Positions 33,045 to 40,568 of a stretch of 41,667 bases of DNA are shown here, one piece after another. Every line of letters starts with the position of its first letter. Position 1 is the first letter of the stretch. Position numbers and translations under genes: made by a program. Origin of the DNA: JBBSDV01 sp038240335. GTDB taxonomy: Bacteria > Chloroflexota > Dehalococcoidia > DSTF01 > JACRBR01. Under the pieces are notes generated by a model. The model saw nothing but the letters and a program-made list of their open reading frames with translations, searched no databases and had not been told where the DNA came from. The stretch is from assembly GCA_038240335.1 (NCBI GenBank), contig JBBSDV010000003.1, forward strand, positions 1-41,667, in the 5' to 3' direction.

Positions 33045-34328
33045 TTATGCGGGCGACTCGCTGGAGGTGATGCGGGCGATGCCACCCATAAACGGCAGCA
33101 GCACTTCCGGCACCTCGATGCTGCCGTCCGGCTGCTGATAGTTCTCCATGATCGCGATCATCGTGCGGGGCAACGCCAGTCCGGAGCCGTTGAGGGTGTG
33201 CGGGAACTCGGGCTTCGCACCGGGTTCGCGGCGAAAGCGGATGTTCGCTCGCCGCGCCTGGAAGTCGGTGCAGTTGCTGACAGACGAAATCTCGAGCCAC
33301 TCACCGAGGGCCGGTGACCACGTCTCAATGTCGTAGGTGCGGGCGGCGTTGAAACCGAGATCGCCCGTACAGATCTCGACGACGCGGTAGCGAAGGCCGA
33401 GCGCGCGGCAGACATCGACAGCGTCGTCGAGCATCGACTGCAACTCGTCGCCGGATCGCTCGGGCTCGCAGAACTTGTACATCTCGACCTTGTCGAACTG
33501 ATGGCCGCGCTTGATCCCGCGGACGTCACGGCCGGCGCTCATCTTCTCGCGCCGAAAGCACGGCGTGTAGGCGACGTAGTGCACAGGCAGCGCGCCAGCC
33601 TCGAAGATCTCGTCGCCGTGCATGTTGGTGAGCGGCACCTCGGCGGTCGGCACGAGCCAGTAGTCTTGCTCGGCATCGTGGTAGAGGTTCTCGCGGAACT
33701 TCGGCAGCTGGCCGGAGTGCAGCATCGTCTCTTCCTTGACGAGCGCGGGCGGATAGATCTCGGTGTATCCGTGCTTGTCGATGTGAAGCTCGAGCATGAA
33801 CGCGATGAGTGCGCGCTGGAGCCGCGCGCCGGCGCCCTTCAGGAGGTAGAAGCGCGTGCCGGAAAGCTTCACGCCGCGCTCGAAGTCGATGATGCCGAGC
33901 GCCTCGCCGAGTTCCCAGTGCGGCTTCCGCCAGTCGTCGTGGTACTCCTCGCCGTGCTGCTGCGCCACGACGTTGTCGTCCTCGCTCGCGCCCTGCGGAG
34001 TCGCCGGCAGCGGAATGTTCGGGATCTCCATCACGAGGCGATCGAGCTGCTCCTCGATGTCGCGGAGTTGCGGCGTCAGCTCGTCGACGCGCGTCGACAC
34101 GCTCTTCATCGCGTCGATCATCGCCTGGCGGTCGCCGGCATCCTTCGCGGCGCCGATCTTCTTGCCGGCGGCGTTTTGCTCCGCCCGCAGCCCCTCGACC
34201 TCGGTGAGCAGCGTGCGGCGCCTCTCGTCGAGGGCGACGATCTCGTCGAGCGGCGCCGGCGTGTGCCGGTCGGCGAGCGACTGCCGGACGACATCGGCGT
34301 GGTCACGAATGAACTGCAGACTCAGCAT
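33045..34328 (-). CDS. serS: Serine-tRNA ligase
   Basis: This 427-residue class II synthetase charges tRNA(Ser) with serine. The N-terminal coiled-coil arm is at about 25-105 (RRRTLLTEVEGLRAEQNAAGK). Class II motif 2 is YTPCFRREKMSAG, with TAEVPLTN as the serine-site motif. Motif 3 is LNGSGLALPRTMIAIMENYQ. The ATG at 34328 is chosen over upstream codons because the family starts MLSLQFIRDH here. TACCCT sits 6 nt before it, so the message is probably leaderless. It is separated from the Nudix gene by two heptamer arrays. Confidence 0.97.
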   Translation of the reverse strand: MLSLQFIRDHADVVRQSLADRHTPAPLDEIVALDERRRTLLTEVEGLRAEQNAAGKKIGAAKDAGDRQAMIDAMKSVSTRVDELTPQLRDIEEQLDRLVMEIPNIPLPATPQGASEDDNVVAQQHGEEYHDDWRKPHWELGEALGIIDFERGVKLSGTRFYLLKGAGARLQRALIAFMLELHIDKHGYTEIYPPALVKEETMLHSGQLPKFRENLYHDAEQDYWLVPTAEVPLTNMHGDEIFEAGALPVHYVAYTPCFRREKMSAGRDVRGIKRGHQFDKVEMYKFCEPERSGDELQSMLDDAVDVCRALGLRYRVVEICTGDLGFNAARTYDIETWSPALGEWLEISSVSNCTDFQARRANIRFRREPGAKPEFPHTLNGSGLALPRTMIAIMENYQQPDGSIEVPEVLLPFMGGIARITSSESPA

Positions 34329-34334
34329 GCGGGC

Positions 34335-34340
34335 AGGGTA
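34335..34340 (-). promoter_or_regulatory. -10 box TACCCT, leaderless serS
   Basis: TACCCT, GCCCGC, then ATG. The same 16-bp block, read on the minus strand, occurs in front of the Nudix gene. Confidence 0.5.
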
Positions 34341-34370
34341 CCGGCTGGCGTTGGGAAACGGGATGCGGAA

Positions 34371-34391
34371 GTGGGAGGTGGGAGGTGGGGA
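34371..34391 (+). repeat. Heptamer array GTGGGAG type
   Basis: GTGGGAG twice and GTGGGGA, near the serS start. This is family C. Confidence 0.8.
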
Positions 34392-34407
34392 TTGGGGGGA
34401 AGTCGGC

Positions 34408-34449
34408 AACTGTGAACTGTGAACTGTGAACTGTGAACTGTGAACTGTG
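34408..34449 (+). repeat. Heptamer array 6x AACTGTG
   Basis: Six perfect AACTGTG units, the reverse complement of the GTTCACA family B unit. It ends 3 bases from the Nudix gene stop codon. Confidence 0.97.
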
Positions 34450-34452
34450 AGG

Positions 34453-34935
34453 CTACGGCCCGCCGGTTACGAGCTCGATGGCCATGATGGCGAGGACGCG
34501 CACATCATCGGCGACGGGGAGATCGACGCCGCAGGAGGAGAGAGCGAGATGCTCGTTGGCACGAAGCTGATCGCGGGACACCCAGATGAAGCCGTGATCG
34601 GCTTCCGGTGCGATGCGCTCGATGCCCGCTCGCGGCCGTAACGCGTAGCTCATATCGATGTGCTGGTGCGGGCCATCGGCGACATCGGCGACGATGATCG
34701 CGAGGGGGACCGGCAGCTGCGGTATGTTCGAGAATCCGACAAGATCGGCGTGCGGGATGACGTCGGCCGTGATGCCGGTTTCCTCGAGCACTTCACGCAC
34801 CACCGCCTGCACCGGATCCTCGTCGGGCTCGACGTGACCGCCCGGCGGCAGCCACAGCTGCAGCTTGCGGTGCCAGTGCAGGAGCGTGCGATCTCGCTCG
34901 ACGACGAAGCCGCTGACCGTGAAGTGACGCCGCAT
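34453..34935 (-). CDS. Nudix hydrolase
   Basis: The 160-residue protein has a perfect Nudix box from G33 to I55 (G-x5-E39-x7-R47-E48-x-x-E51-E52-x-G54). It probably hydrolyses a nucleoside diphosphate linked to another group, such as ADP-ribose, NADH or an oxidised nucleotide. The specificity loop is not diagnostic. TACCCT lies 6 nt before the ATG, so it is probably leaderless. It may be a separate transcript from serS because both have their own -10 box. Confidence 0.93.
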   Translation of the reverse strand: MRRHFTVSGFVVERDRTLLHWHRKLQLWLPPGGHVEPDEDPVQAVVREVLEETGITADVIPHADLVGFSNIPQLPVPLAIIVADVADGPHQHIDMSYALRPRAGIERIAPEADHGFIWVSRDQLRANEHLALSSCGVDLPVADDVRVLAIMAIELVTGGP

Positions 34936-34941
34936 GCGGGC

Positions 34942-34947
34942 AGGGTA
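34942..34947 (-). promoter_or_regulatory. -10 box TACCCT, leaderless Nudix gene
   Basis: TACCCT, GCCCGC, then ATG, identical to the serS arrangement. Confidence 0.5.
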
Positions 34948-35023
34948 GCATCGGTCGGCGGTGAGGGGTCGGAGGTGGGGCTGGCGGATGGCCGATAGAG
35001 GTCGACGGAGATGTCGGTAGGCG

Positions 35024-35548
35024 CTACTGATCCGCGGCAGCCTCCTGCCGCGCTTCGGCGGCGGCGCGGTTCAGGTCTTCGAGCGCGGCGGCGAGGCGGG
35101 TGAGCTGGCCGTCATCGAGGTGACGGAGGATGTTCAGGAAATAGGCTCCGACGATCCGGCGCAGCGCGCCGACGGTCACCGCGCCGGTCTCCGTGAGGTA
35201 GTTGCGAACGATGCGGCGGTCGTTCGGGTCTTCTTCCCGCCGGACGAGGTCTTGCTTGACCAGGCGATCGACGTGGCCTGTGATGGTCGAGGGGTTGACG
35301 CCGAGATGCTCCGCGAGGGCGCCGACCGGCAGCCCGTCGTCATCGCGGAGGGCCCAGAGCAGGCGCATCTGCGGGATCGTCAGGCCATCCTCGGACCAGC
35401 CCTGGATTCGCAGCGCGTCGATGATGCCGACGGAATCGCCGTAAAGATGGGCGACGCGGCGCTGCAGTTCGACACGCACCGGATCGTCGTGCTGGGTGGC
35501 GTCCTGCCCGGCTGTGCTGGGATCGAGGATGGCGTTCGGTTGCGTCAT
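35024..35548 (-). CDS. MarR-family transcriptional regulator
   Basis: The 174-residue winged-helix regulator has the recognition segment LAEHLGVNPSTITGHVDRLVKQ, followed by the wing motif RREEDPNDRRIV with the conserved DxR. The dimerisation helices flank it. It is divergent from the diiron/ferredoxin operon with a 115-base gap. It very likely represses that operon in response to a small, perhaps aromatic or oxidising, ligand. The N-terminal 25 residues are variable. Confidence 0.93.
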   Translation of the reverse strand: MTQPNAILDPSTAGQDATQHDDPVRVELQRRVAHLYGDSVGIIDALRIQGWSEDGLTIPQMRLLWALRDDDGLPVGALAEHLGVNPSTITGHVDRLVKQDLVRREEDPNDRRIVRNYLTETGAVTVGALRRIVGAYFLNILRHLDDGQLTRLAAALEDLNRAAAEARQEAAADQ

Positions 35549-35577
35549 GCGATCGTTGCCCTATCTGAAATATTTGC

Positions 35578-35590
35578 CCTTTACAAAAGG
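35578..35590. promoter_or_regulatory. Candidate MarR operator CCTTTACAAAAGG
   Basis: The palindrome CCTTT-ACA-AAAGG overlaps the -35 region of the diiron operon promoter and lies 30 bases from the MarR start codon. This is the usual position for an autoregulated repressor. Confidence 0.55.
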
Positions 35591-35609
35591 ATTATGAAGC
35601 GAGTATAGT
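35580..35609 (+). promoter_or_regulatory. Promoter of the diiron operon
   Basis: -35 TTTACA (35580-35585), an 18-bp spacer and -10 TATAGT (35604-35609) lie 54 bases before the operon's first ATG. It is one of the best promoter matches in the window. Confidence 0.65.
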
Positions 35610-35663
35610 CGATCCACCGACGATTCTTCAACATGCGGTTTCGATGACCGCGGGAGGTCGCAG

Positions 35664-36497
35664 ATGAGCGCATTCGCCGAGAAGATCAAGCAGACACAAT
35701 CGATCCGCGAGCCTGCGTACCGGCCCGTGATGTACATCGACGCCGACGAGAAGGCGGATCTCGAATCGAAGATCGGCAACGCCGACCTGTACCAGGATCT
35801 GGTGACGATGCGCGAGATGGTGCGCGCGCAGCCAGAGAACATCGAGTTGAAGAAGGCGATGGTGAGCGGTATCGCCAGCGCCGAGTTCGCGGGCATCGAT
35901 GCGTTCAGCCGCAAGGTTGTCGAGTGGCAGGAGTGGCCGGTGCCGCAAACGCTGATCATGGCGATGGCGCGGCAGACATGGGACGAAGTGCGCCACGCGT
36001 GGCTCGCGAAGGGCCTCGTCGAGTCGTACGGCGGCAAGATCGGCGACTACCCCGACACGCTCGCGGGCGGCGGGCCGCCGCCCGGCGCCGCGCAGCAGCA
36101 GGAGAACGGCGCCGCGAGCAGCATCGGCCAGACGTATGCGGCGATCGGCGAAGAGATGTTCCGCGACCCCGTTGTCAGTCTCTCGATGACCAACGTCTCC
36201 CTCGAGGGCGGTGCGCTGACGCTGTTCCAGGAGACATCGTCGGTCGGCGAGAAGATCGGCGACCACTTGATGGCGCATTGCTACGACTACAACTGGGCGG
36301 ACGAAGTGACGCACACCGCGATTGGCGACTTCTTCGTCAAGCAGCTGACGGAGGACAACCCGGAGCAAGAGGCGAAGGCGCTGCGCGTACACGCGATGGC
36401 GGAGCTCTTCCGGGCGCGGCTCAACGGACAGCAGAGCGCGGAGCTCAAGGAATTCTTCGCCGAGGAGATGACGCGCGCGACGGCGGCCCTGGGCTAG
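35664..36497 (+). CDS. Ferritin-like diiron protein A (putative oxygenase/oxidase component)
   Basis: The 277-residue alpha-helical protein has the complete set of four-helix-bundle diiron ligands: E74 in SAEFAGIDAF, E108-x-x-H111 in WDEVRHAWL, E181 in NVSLEGGALT and E214-x-x-H217 in ADEVTHTAIG. A Pro/Gln-rich insert (about 136-152) splits the two halves. It resembles PaaA/PaaC-like and other ferritin-like oxygenases, but I cannot assign a family. It is a likely O2-activating or iron-redox component and the first gene of the operon. GGGAGG lies before the ATG. The promoter overlaps a MarR-type operator. Confidence 0.8.
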   Translation: MSAFAEKIKQTQSIREPAYRPVMYIDADEKADLESKIGNADLYQDLVTMREMVRAQPENIELKKAMVSGIASAEFAGIDAFSRKVVEWQEWPVPQTLIMAMARQTWDEVRHAWLAKGLVESYGGKIGDYPDTLAGGGPPPGAAQQQENGAASSIGQTYAAIGEEMFRDPVVSLSMTNVSLEGGALTLFQETSSVGEKIGDHLMAHCYDYNWADEVTHTAIGDFFVKQLTEDNPEQEAKALRVHAMAELFRARLNGQQSAELKEFFAEEMTRATAALG

Positions 36498-36665
36498 GCT
36501 CACGGCCTGATGTTCCGGAGATGCACCGCGAAGACGCGAAGGGTGCGGTTCGGCGGCGCGTCTGTCGTTCATGTGTGGCGACTGTCGCGCTGGGATCCAG
36601 CGCGCGTCGGACGCATCTGCGGAATCGCGTACATGGCGTGGGGTCGGACACGGTAAGGAGATGCT

Positions 36666-37001
36666 GTGGCGATTGTGGCGATTGATCTGACGAGGTGCAT
36701 CAACTGCGGTTGGTGCCGCCGCGTCTGTCCAACGGAGACGATCAAGTACTTCGCCACCGGACACCGGACGCACATCGTCGACCCGGACGGGTGCATCAAC
36801 TGCGGCATCTGCCCGCCCGTCTGCCCCGTCGATTGCATCGTCACCGTCGAGGACTATGTCGTGGCGCCGGAGCTGCTCGCGACGGCGCGGTCGCACGCGA
36901 AGGCCTTCGCCGCGAATCAGCGAAAGCTCACGCTCGACCGGAAGTCCGTCGTCGAGCGGGCACTAGCCAATCTGGCAGCAGGGAGCGTGTCCGATGCCTG
37001 A
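36666..37001 (+). CDS. 2x[4Fe-4S] ferredoxin
   Basis: The 111-residue protein has two classic cluster motifs: C11-x2-C14-x2-C17-x3-C21-P and C43-x2-C46-x2-C49-x3-C53-P. An extra Cys is at 57. A roughly 50-residue C-terminal helical tail is longer than in simple ferredoxins and may dock onto the neighbouring diiron proteins. It starts at GTG after AAGGAG, and its stop codon overlaps the next gene by 8 bases. It probably delivers electrons to the two ferritin-like proteins. Confidence 0.95.
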   Translation: MAIVAIDLTRCINCGWCRRVCPTETIKYFATGHRTHIVDPDGCINCGICPPVCPVDCIVTVEDYVVAPELLATARSHAKAFAANQRKLTLDRKSVVERALANLAAGSVSDA

Positions 37002-37611
37002 GCTCGCGATCGATCGCCGCGACGTCGGCGGGCTGTTCGGCGTCGACGAGAACGCGCGGCGACTGATCCACTACAAGTTCGCTGAGAATGTTTGCATGTC
37101 GTCGGCCGGCGGCTGGGCGTCGTCGATGCCGGCGATCAAAGTGAAGTTCACGCTTGGCCAGCACTGCTACGAAGATTCGATCCACTCGTTCTGGCTCGGC
37201 CAGCGGCTGCCCGAGCTGCGGGTGACGGAAGACATGGCGCTGGACGTGCCGCCGACTCTCACGTGGTCGAACAAGGCGGAGCCGCCGAACGAGCAATTCC
37301 TGAAGTTCGTCGAAGCGATGCAATTGCAGGACGACCAGCTGCTGCGCCTCGTCGGCCTCTATCGGGTGCTGAAGACGCATCTCGCGGTCTACTATCGCCA
37401 TCATGCGGTGATGACGGACCCCATTTGCGACGCGCCGACGGTGCGGATCATCGAGCACATCCTGCTCGAGGAAGAGCGCCACATCCAGTGGGGCCAGGCG
37501 ATCTACGAAGAGCTCGCTAACACGCCGGAGAAGCGCCGCGCGGCGCTCGAATGGCAGCTGCACCTCGAAGACTTGCTCATCCGCTCCGGCGGCGTCACCG
37601 GCGGCCGGTGA
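36994..37611 (+). CDS. Ferritin-like protein B (divergent, partly conserved diiron ligands)
   Basis: The 205-residue helical protein has E31 in FAENVC, a YEDSIHS motif (E60/D61...H64), E154 in RIIEHIL and E160-x-x-H163 in EEERHIQWGQ. The first ExxH is altered (D61-x-x-H64), so the metal site may be partial or structural. It is translationally coupled to the ferredoxin through an 8-base overlap. It probably forms a hetero-complex with protein A, as in two-subunit diiron systems such as PaaA/PaaC, though homology to those is not established here. Confidence 0.78.
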   Translation: MPELAIDRRDVGGLFGVDENARRLIHYKFAENVCMSSAGGWASSMPAIKVKFTLGQHCYEDSIHSFWLGQRLPELRVTEDMALDVPPTLTWSNKAEPPNEQFLKFVEAMQLQDDQLLRLVGLYRVLKTHLAVYYRHHAVMTDPICDAPTVRIIEHILLEEERHIQWGQAIYEELANTPEKRRAALEWQLHLEDLLIRSGGVTGGR

Positions 37612-37627
37612 GGGACGACGAGCGGAG

Positions 37628-37644
37628 AGACGATCCACAGATGG
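37628..37644 (+). repeat. CCACAGATGG-family 17-mer
   Basis: GACGATCCACAGATGGC is identical to 14957-14973. Both copies follow a plus-strand gene stop codon. Confidence 0.8.
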
Positions 37645-37687
37645 CCGCAGAAATGACGAGAGCGGTTCGTTAGCCAACGACCAGTTC

Positions 37688-37722
37688 ACCAGTCACCAGT
37701 CACCAGTCACCAGTCACCAGGA
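37688..37722 (+). repeat. Heptamer array ACCAGTC x4, running into RBS
   Basis: Four ACCAGTC units plus ACCAGGA. They are the reverse complement of the GTGACTG unit (family A). The last unit merges with the AGGAG RBS (37719-37723) of the next gene. Confidence 0.93.
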
Positions 37723-37731
37723 GACCATCCT

Positions 37732-39048
37732 ATGAAGTTCGGCGTATTTTACGAGCACCAGTTGCCGAAGCCGTGGGGTGAGGGGACAGAGCAGAAGCTC
37801 TTTCAGGACGCGCTCGATCAGGTCGAGCTGGCGGACAAGCTCGGCATCGACAACGCGTGGGAGGTCGAGCACCACTTCCTCGAGGAGTACTCGCACTCGT
37901 CGGCGCCCGAGGTATTCCTTGCGGCGGCGTCGCAGCGCACGAAGAACATTCGGCTCGGGCACGGCATCACGCTGCTGCCACCGGCCTACAACCCACCGGC
38001 GCGCGTCGCCGAGCGCATCGCCACGCTCGATCTCGTCTCGAACGGCCGCGTGGAGTTCGGCACCGGCGAGTCGGCGAGTCGCATGGAGCTCGAGGGCTTC
38101 GGGATCAATCCGGCCGACCGACGCGCGATGTGGCGCGAGTCGATCGAACAGATCGCCGACATGATGGCGATGACGCCCTACCCCGGCTTCCAAGGCCAGT
38201 ACTTCTCGATGCCGGTGCGGAACATCGTGCCGAAGCCGGTGCAGAAGCCGCACCCGCCTATGTGGGTCGCATGCTCGAACCGCGACACGATCCATCTCGC
38301 GGCCCAGCTGGGCCTCGGCGCGCTGACGTTCGCCTTCGTCGACCCGAACGAAGCGCGACACTGGGTGAAGGACTACTACGAGACCTTCAAGCGCGAATGC
38401 GTGCCGATCGGCCACACCGTCAACCCGAACATCGCGATGGTGTCGAGCTTCTCTTGCCACCCCGACGAAGCAGAGGCACGGCGACGCGGCACCGAGGGCT
38501 TCCGGTTCTTCCAGTTCGCGCTCGGCCACTTCTACGCCTTCGGTCGCCATAAGCCGGGACGGACGGACGTCTGGGAGCGATTCGCCGCAGTGCGCGACGA
38601 GCTCGGTCTTGAGGCGCTCGGCGAGGGCACGGGCGGCATCGGCACGCCGGCGCAGCTCCGCGCGCACCTGCGAACGTTCGCCGATGCGGGCGTCGACCAG
38701 GCGGTGTTCATCCAGCAAGGCGGCAACAACAAGCACGAGAACATCTGCGAGGATCTCGAGCTGTTCGCGCGCGAAGTGATGCCCGAGTTCAAGGCCGAGG
38801 AAGAGTTACGGCTCGCCCGCAAGCAGGAGGAGTTGGCGCCCTACATCGAGGCGGCGATGCGCCGCAAGAGCTTACGCGCCGAGATGCGCGACGACGAAGT
38901 GCCGACCTACGAGGCCTATGGCTTCAACATCGCCGAGGTCGACGTCTCGAAGCTCCCCGAGGACCAGCGACGGCGGATGCAGGCGATGCGCAACATGCGC
39001 GACGTCGCGGCCCGCTTCGACGACCGCGAGCCGGCCGCGCCACGGTAG
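37732..39048 (+). CDS. Luciferase-like flavin-dependent monooxygenase (LLM class)
   Basis: The 438-residue TIM-barrel protein starts MKFGVFYEHQ and has EVEHHFLEEYSHS, LGHGITLLPP, LVSNGRVEFGTGES and PPMWVACSN. This is the bacterial luciferase/F420- or FMN-dependent oxidoreductase family. It likely uses reduced flavin to monooxygenate a small or long-chain substrate. The C-terminal 80 residues are acidic and basic helical and are longer than usual. It lies 120 bases after the diiron operon in the same direction and may be its functional partner. AGGAG lies 8 nt before the ATG. Confidence 0.92.
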   Translation: MKFGVFYEHQLPKPWGEGTEQKLFQDALDQVELADKLGIDNAWEVEHHFLEEYSHSSAPEVFLAAASQRTKNIRLGHGITLLPPAYNPPARVAERIATLDLVSNGRVEFGTGESASRMELEGFGINPADRRAMWRESIEQIADMMAMTPYPGFQGQYFSMPVRNIVPKPVQKPHPPMWVACSNRDTIHLAAQLGLGALTFAFVDPNEARHWVKDYYETFKRECVPIGHTVNPNIAMVSSFSCHPDEAEARRRGTEGFRFFQFALGHFYAFGRHKPGRTDVWERFAAVRDELGLEALGEGTGGIGTPAQLRAHLRTFADAGVDQAVFIQQGGNNKHENICEDLELFAREVMPEFKAEEELRLARKQEELAPYIEAAMRRKSLRAEMRDDEVPTYEAYGFNIAEVDVSKLPEDQRRRMQAMRNMRDVAARFDDREPAAPR

Positions 39049-39124
39049 GATGACCCCACTGCGAGCCGTGATGGTCGAGCATGTCGACGCGCAGCGCCAT
39101 GCTTTCGACCGAATGCTTTGTCGC

Positions 39125-39140
39125 CCTCTCAAACGAGAGG
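39125..39140 (+). promoter_or_regulatory. Small hairpin upstream of methyltransferase gene
   Basis: CCTCTC-AAAC-GAGAGG, a perfect 6-bp stem, flanked by GC-rich bases. It may be a leader structure or an end signal of the LLM gene. Confidence 0.3.
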
Positions 39141-39175
39141 TGGCCCCGGGCAGCAAGTAACGAAGGCGCGATCCG

Positions 39176-39952
39176 ATGGCTACGCCCGTAACCGAACCTA
39201 TCGATTGGCAACGCTGGCTCACGCGGTGGGATGCGCAGCAAGCGGGCTACGTGCCGGAGCGCGAAGAGCGCTTTCGGGTCATGTTCGACGTCCTTGAGAC
39301 GCTGTTGCCCGACGAGTTCGTGGCGCTGGACCTTGGCTGCGGACCGGGTTCACTCAGTCGCCGGATCCTCGATCGTTTTCCCAGTGCCCGAAGCATCGCC
39401 CTGGATATGGATCCGATGATGCTCGCCCTCGGGCAGGGCGCGCTCGGCACTATGGACGGTTGCGTGCGCTGGGTCGATGCCGATCTGGCGTCGCCCGGCT
39501 GGATGGAGGCGGTAGGGGCGTCGCAGGTGGATGCGGTGCTCAGCACGACCGCGCTCCACTGGCTGTCCACTGCGAATTTGGTCGATGTATACCGAGTTCT
39601 CGGCACATTGGTGCGACCCGGCGGGGTGTTCTTGAACGGCGACAACATGGGTCATGGGCCTGACCTGCCCACGTTTCAGCGACTGGCTGAGCGCGCCCAG
39701 GAGCGGGATTGGTCGGATGAGTCATTCGCCGCTCGCGGTATCGAGACGGCGGAGCAGTGGTGGGACGCCCTCGGCAAGGAACCGTCGATCGCGCCGGTGC
39801 TGGCCGAGCGGGAGCGGCGCTTTGCGCTGAAGGAACGGCCGGGGCCGACGATCTTCGACCTCCACGTCGCTGCGCTGCGCAATGCGGGCTTCCGCGAGAT
39901 TGGCACGATCTGGCAGTCGGGCGCCAACCGCATTCTCCTGGCCGTACGCTGA
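39176..39952 (+). CDS. Class I SAM-dependent methyltransferase
   Basis: The 258-residue protein has VALDLGCGPGSLSRRIL (SAM motif I), IALDMDPMML, the WVDADL segment and VLSTTALHWLS followed by LVRPGGVFLNG. It resembles trans-aconitate methyltransferase-like and Methyltransf_25 enzymes. The acceptor is unknown. A CCTCTC/GAGAGG hairpin lies 36 bases upstream of the ATG. Confidence 0.87.
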   Translation: MATPVTEPIDWQRWLTRWDAQQAGYVPEREERFRVMFDVLETLLPDEFVALDLGCGPGSLSRRILDRFPSARSIALDMDPMMLALGQGALGTMDGCVRWVDADLASPGWMEAVGASQVDAVLSTTALHWLSTANLVDVYRVLGTLVRPGGVFLNGDNMGHGPDLPTFQRLAERAQERDWSDESFAARGIETAEQWWDALGKEPSIAPVLAERERRFALKERPGPTIFDLHVAALRNAGFREIGTIWQSGANRILLAVR

Positions 39953-39997
39953 ACCGAGCCGGCGTCAGCCATCCAGCGAGAACATGAGGGAACGCGA

Positions 39998-40411
39998 TCA
40001 TACGAAGTCGGCTGCCGTGATGCCATCGGCATGCCCTGGCGGCCACTCGACCAGTTCGATCCGATACCCATCGGGATCGCGGAGGAAACTGGTCTTGGGA
40101 CCGTCCGCGCCGGCCGGCCACTGCGGTTCTTCGAATGCCACGCCCACCTGGGCAAGCGCGGCCAACGTTGCGTCGACGTCGTCCACCTGGACCACGATGT
40201 GGCTGAAGCCAGTGCCGATGTCGACTGGCCCCGCCTCGGGGTTATAAGCAAGTTCGAGTGTGACGACGTCGTCGTCCGGGAGAGTGAGCATGGCTAGGAT
40301 TGACTCGTCGCCGGTCGCCACCCGACCGATCTCGCGGAAGCCGACCGCTTGGTAAAAGTCGAGCGAGCGCCCGAGATCCAGCACTCGGTAAGCAGTGTGA
40401 AGTGTCCGCAT
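39998..40411 (-). CDS. gloA: Glyoxalase I (lactoylglutathione lyase)
   Basis: The 137-residue single-domain VOC protein has all four metal ligands of glyoxalase I: H5 in MRTLHTAYRV, E53 in TLELAYN, H71 in GFSHIVV and E119 in GYRIELVE. It detoxifies methylglyoxal, probably with a low-molecular-weight thiol. The ATG at 40411 is taken by family alignment of MRTLHT. Another ATG two codons upstream is possible. Confidence 0.9.
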   Translation of the reverse strand: MRTLHTAYRVLDLGRSLDFYQAVGFREIGRVATGDESILAMLTLPDDDVVTLELAYNPEAGPVDIGTGFSHIVVQVDDVDATLAALAQVGVAFEEPQWPAGADGPKTSFLRDPDGYRIELVEWPPGHADGITAADFV

Positions 40412-40568
40412 CCTCATCCCGATTCGACTCGAGCGCGTTGATATAAGCATAACGAAGCTCGGTGCGCGTTGGCAGCCGCGTCCTTCCGAGCGAGGAGGAG
40501 AACTTGAACGGAGCGTCTTGATTCGCGCGCTCCTATCATTCATCCCAGGAAGTAAGACAGGGAACCCG

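Noticed and set aside
35628..36896. 422-residue minus-strand frame over the diiron operon
   Set aside because: It is antisense to a gene with full metal-ligand motifs and to the ferredoxin gene.
5043..37722. Heptamer arrays as CRISPR
   Set aside because: Units are 7 bp and contiguous, with no spacers; no cas genes are present.
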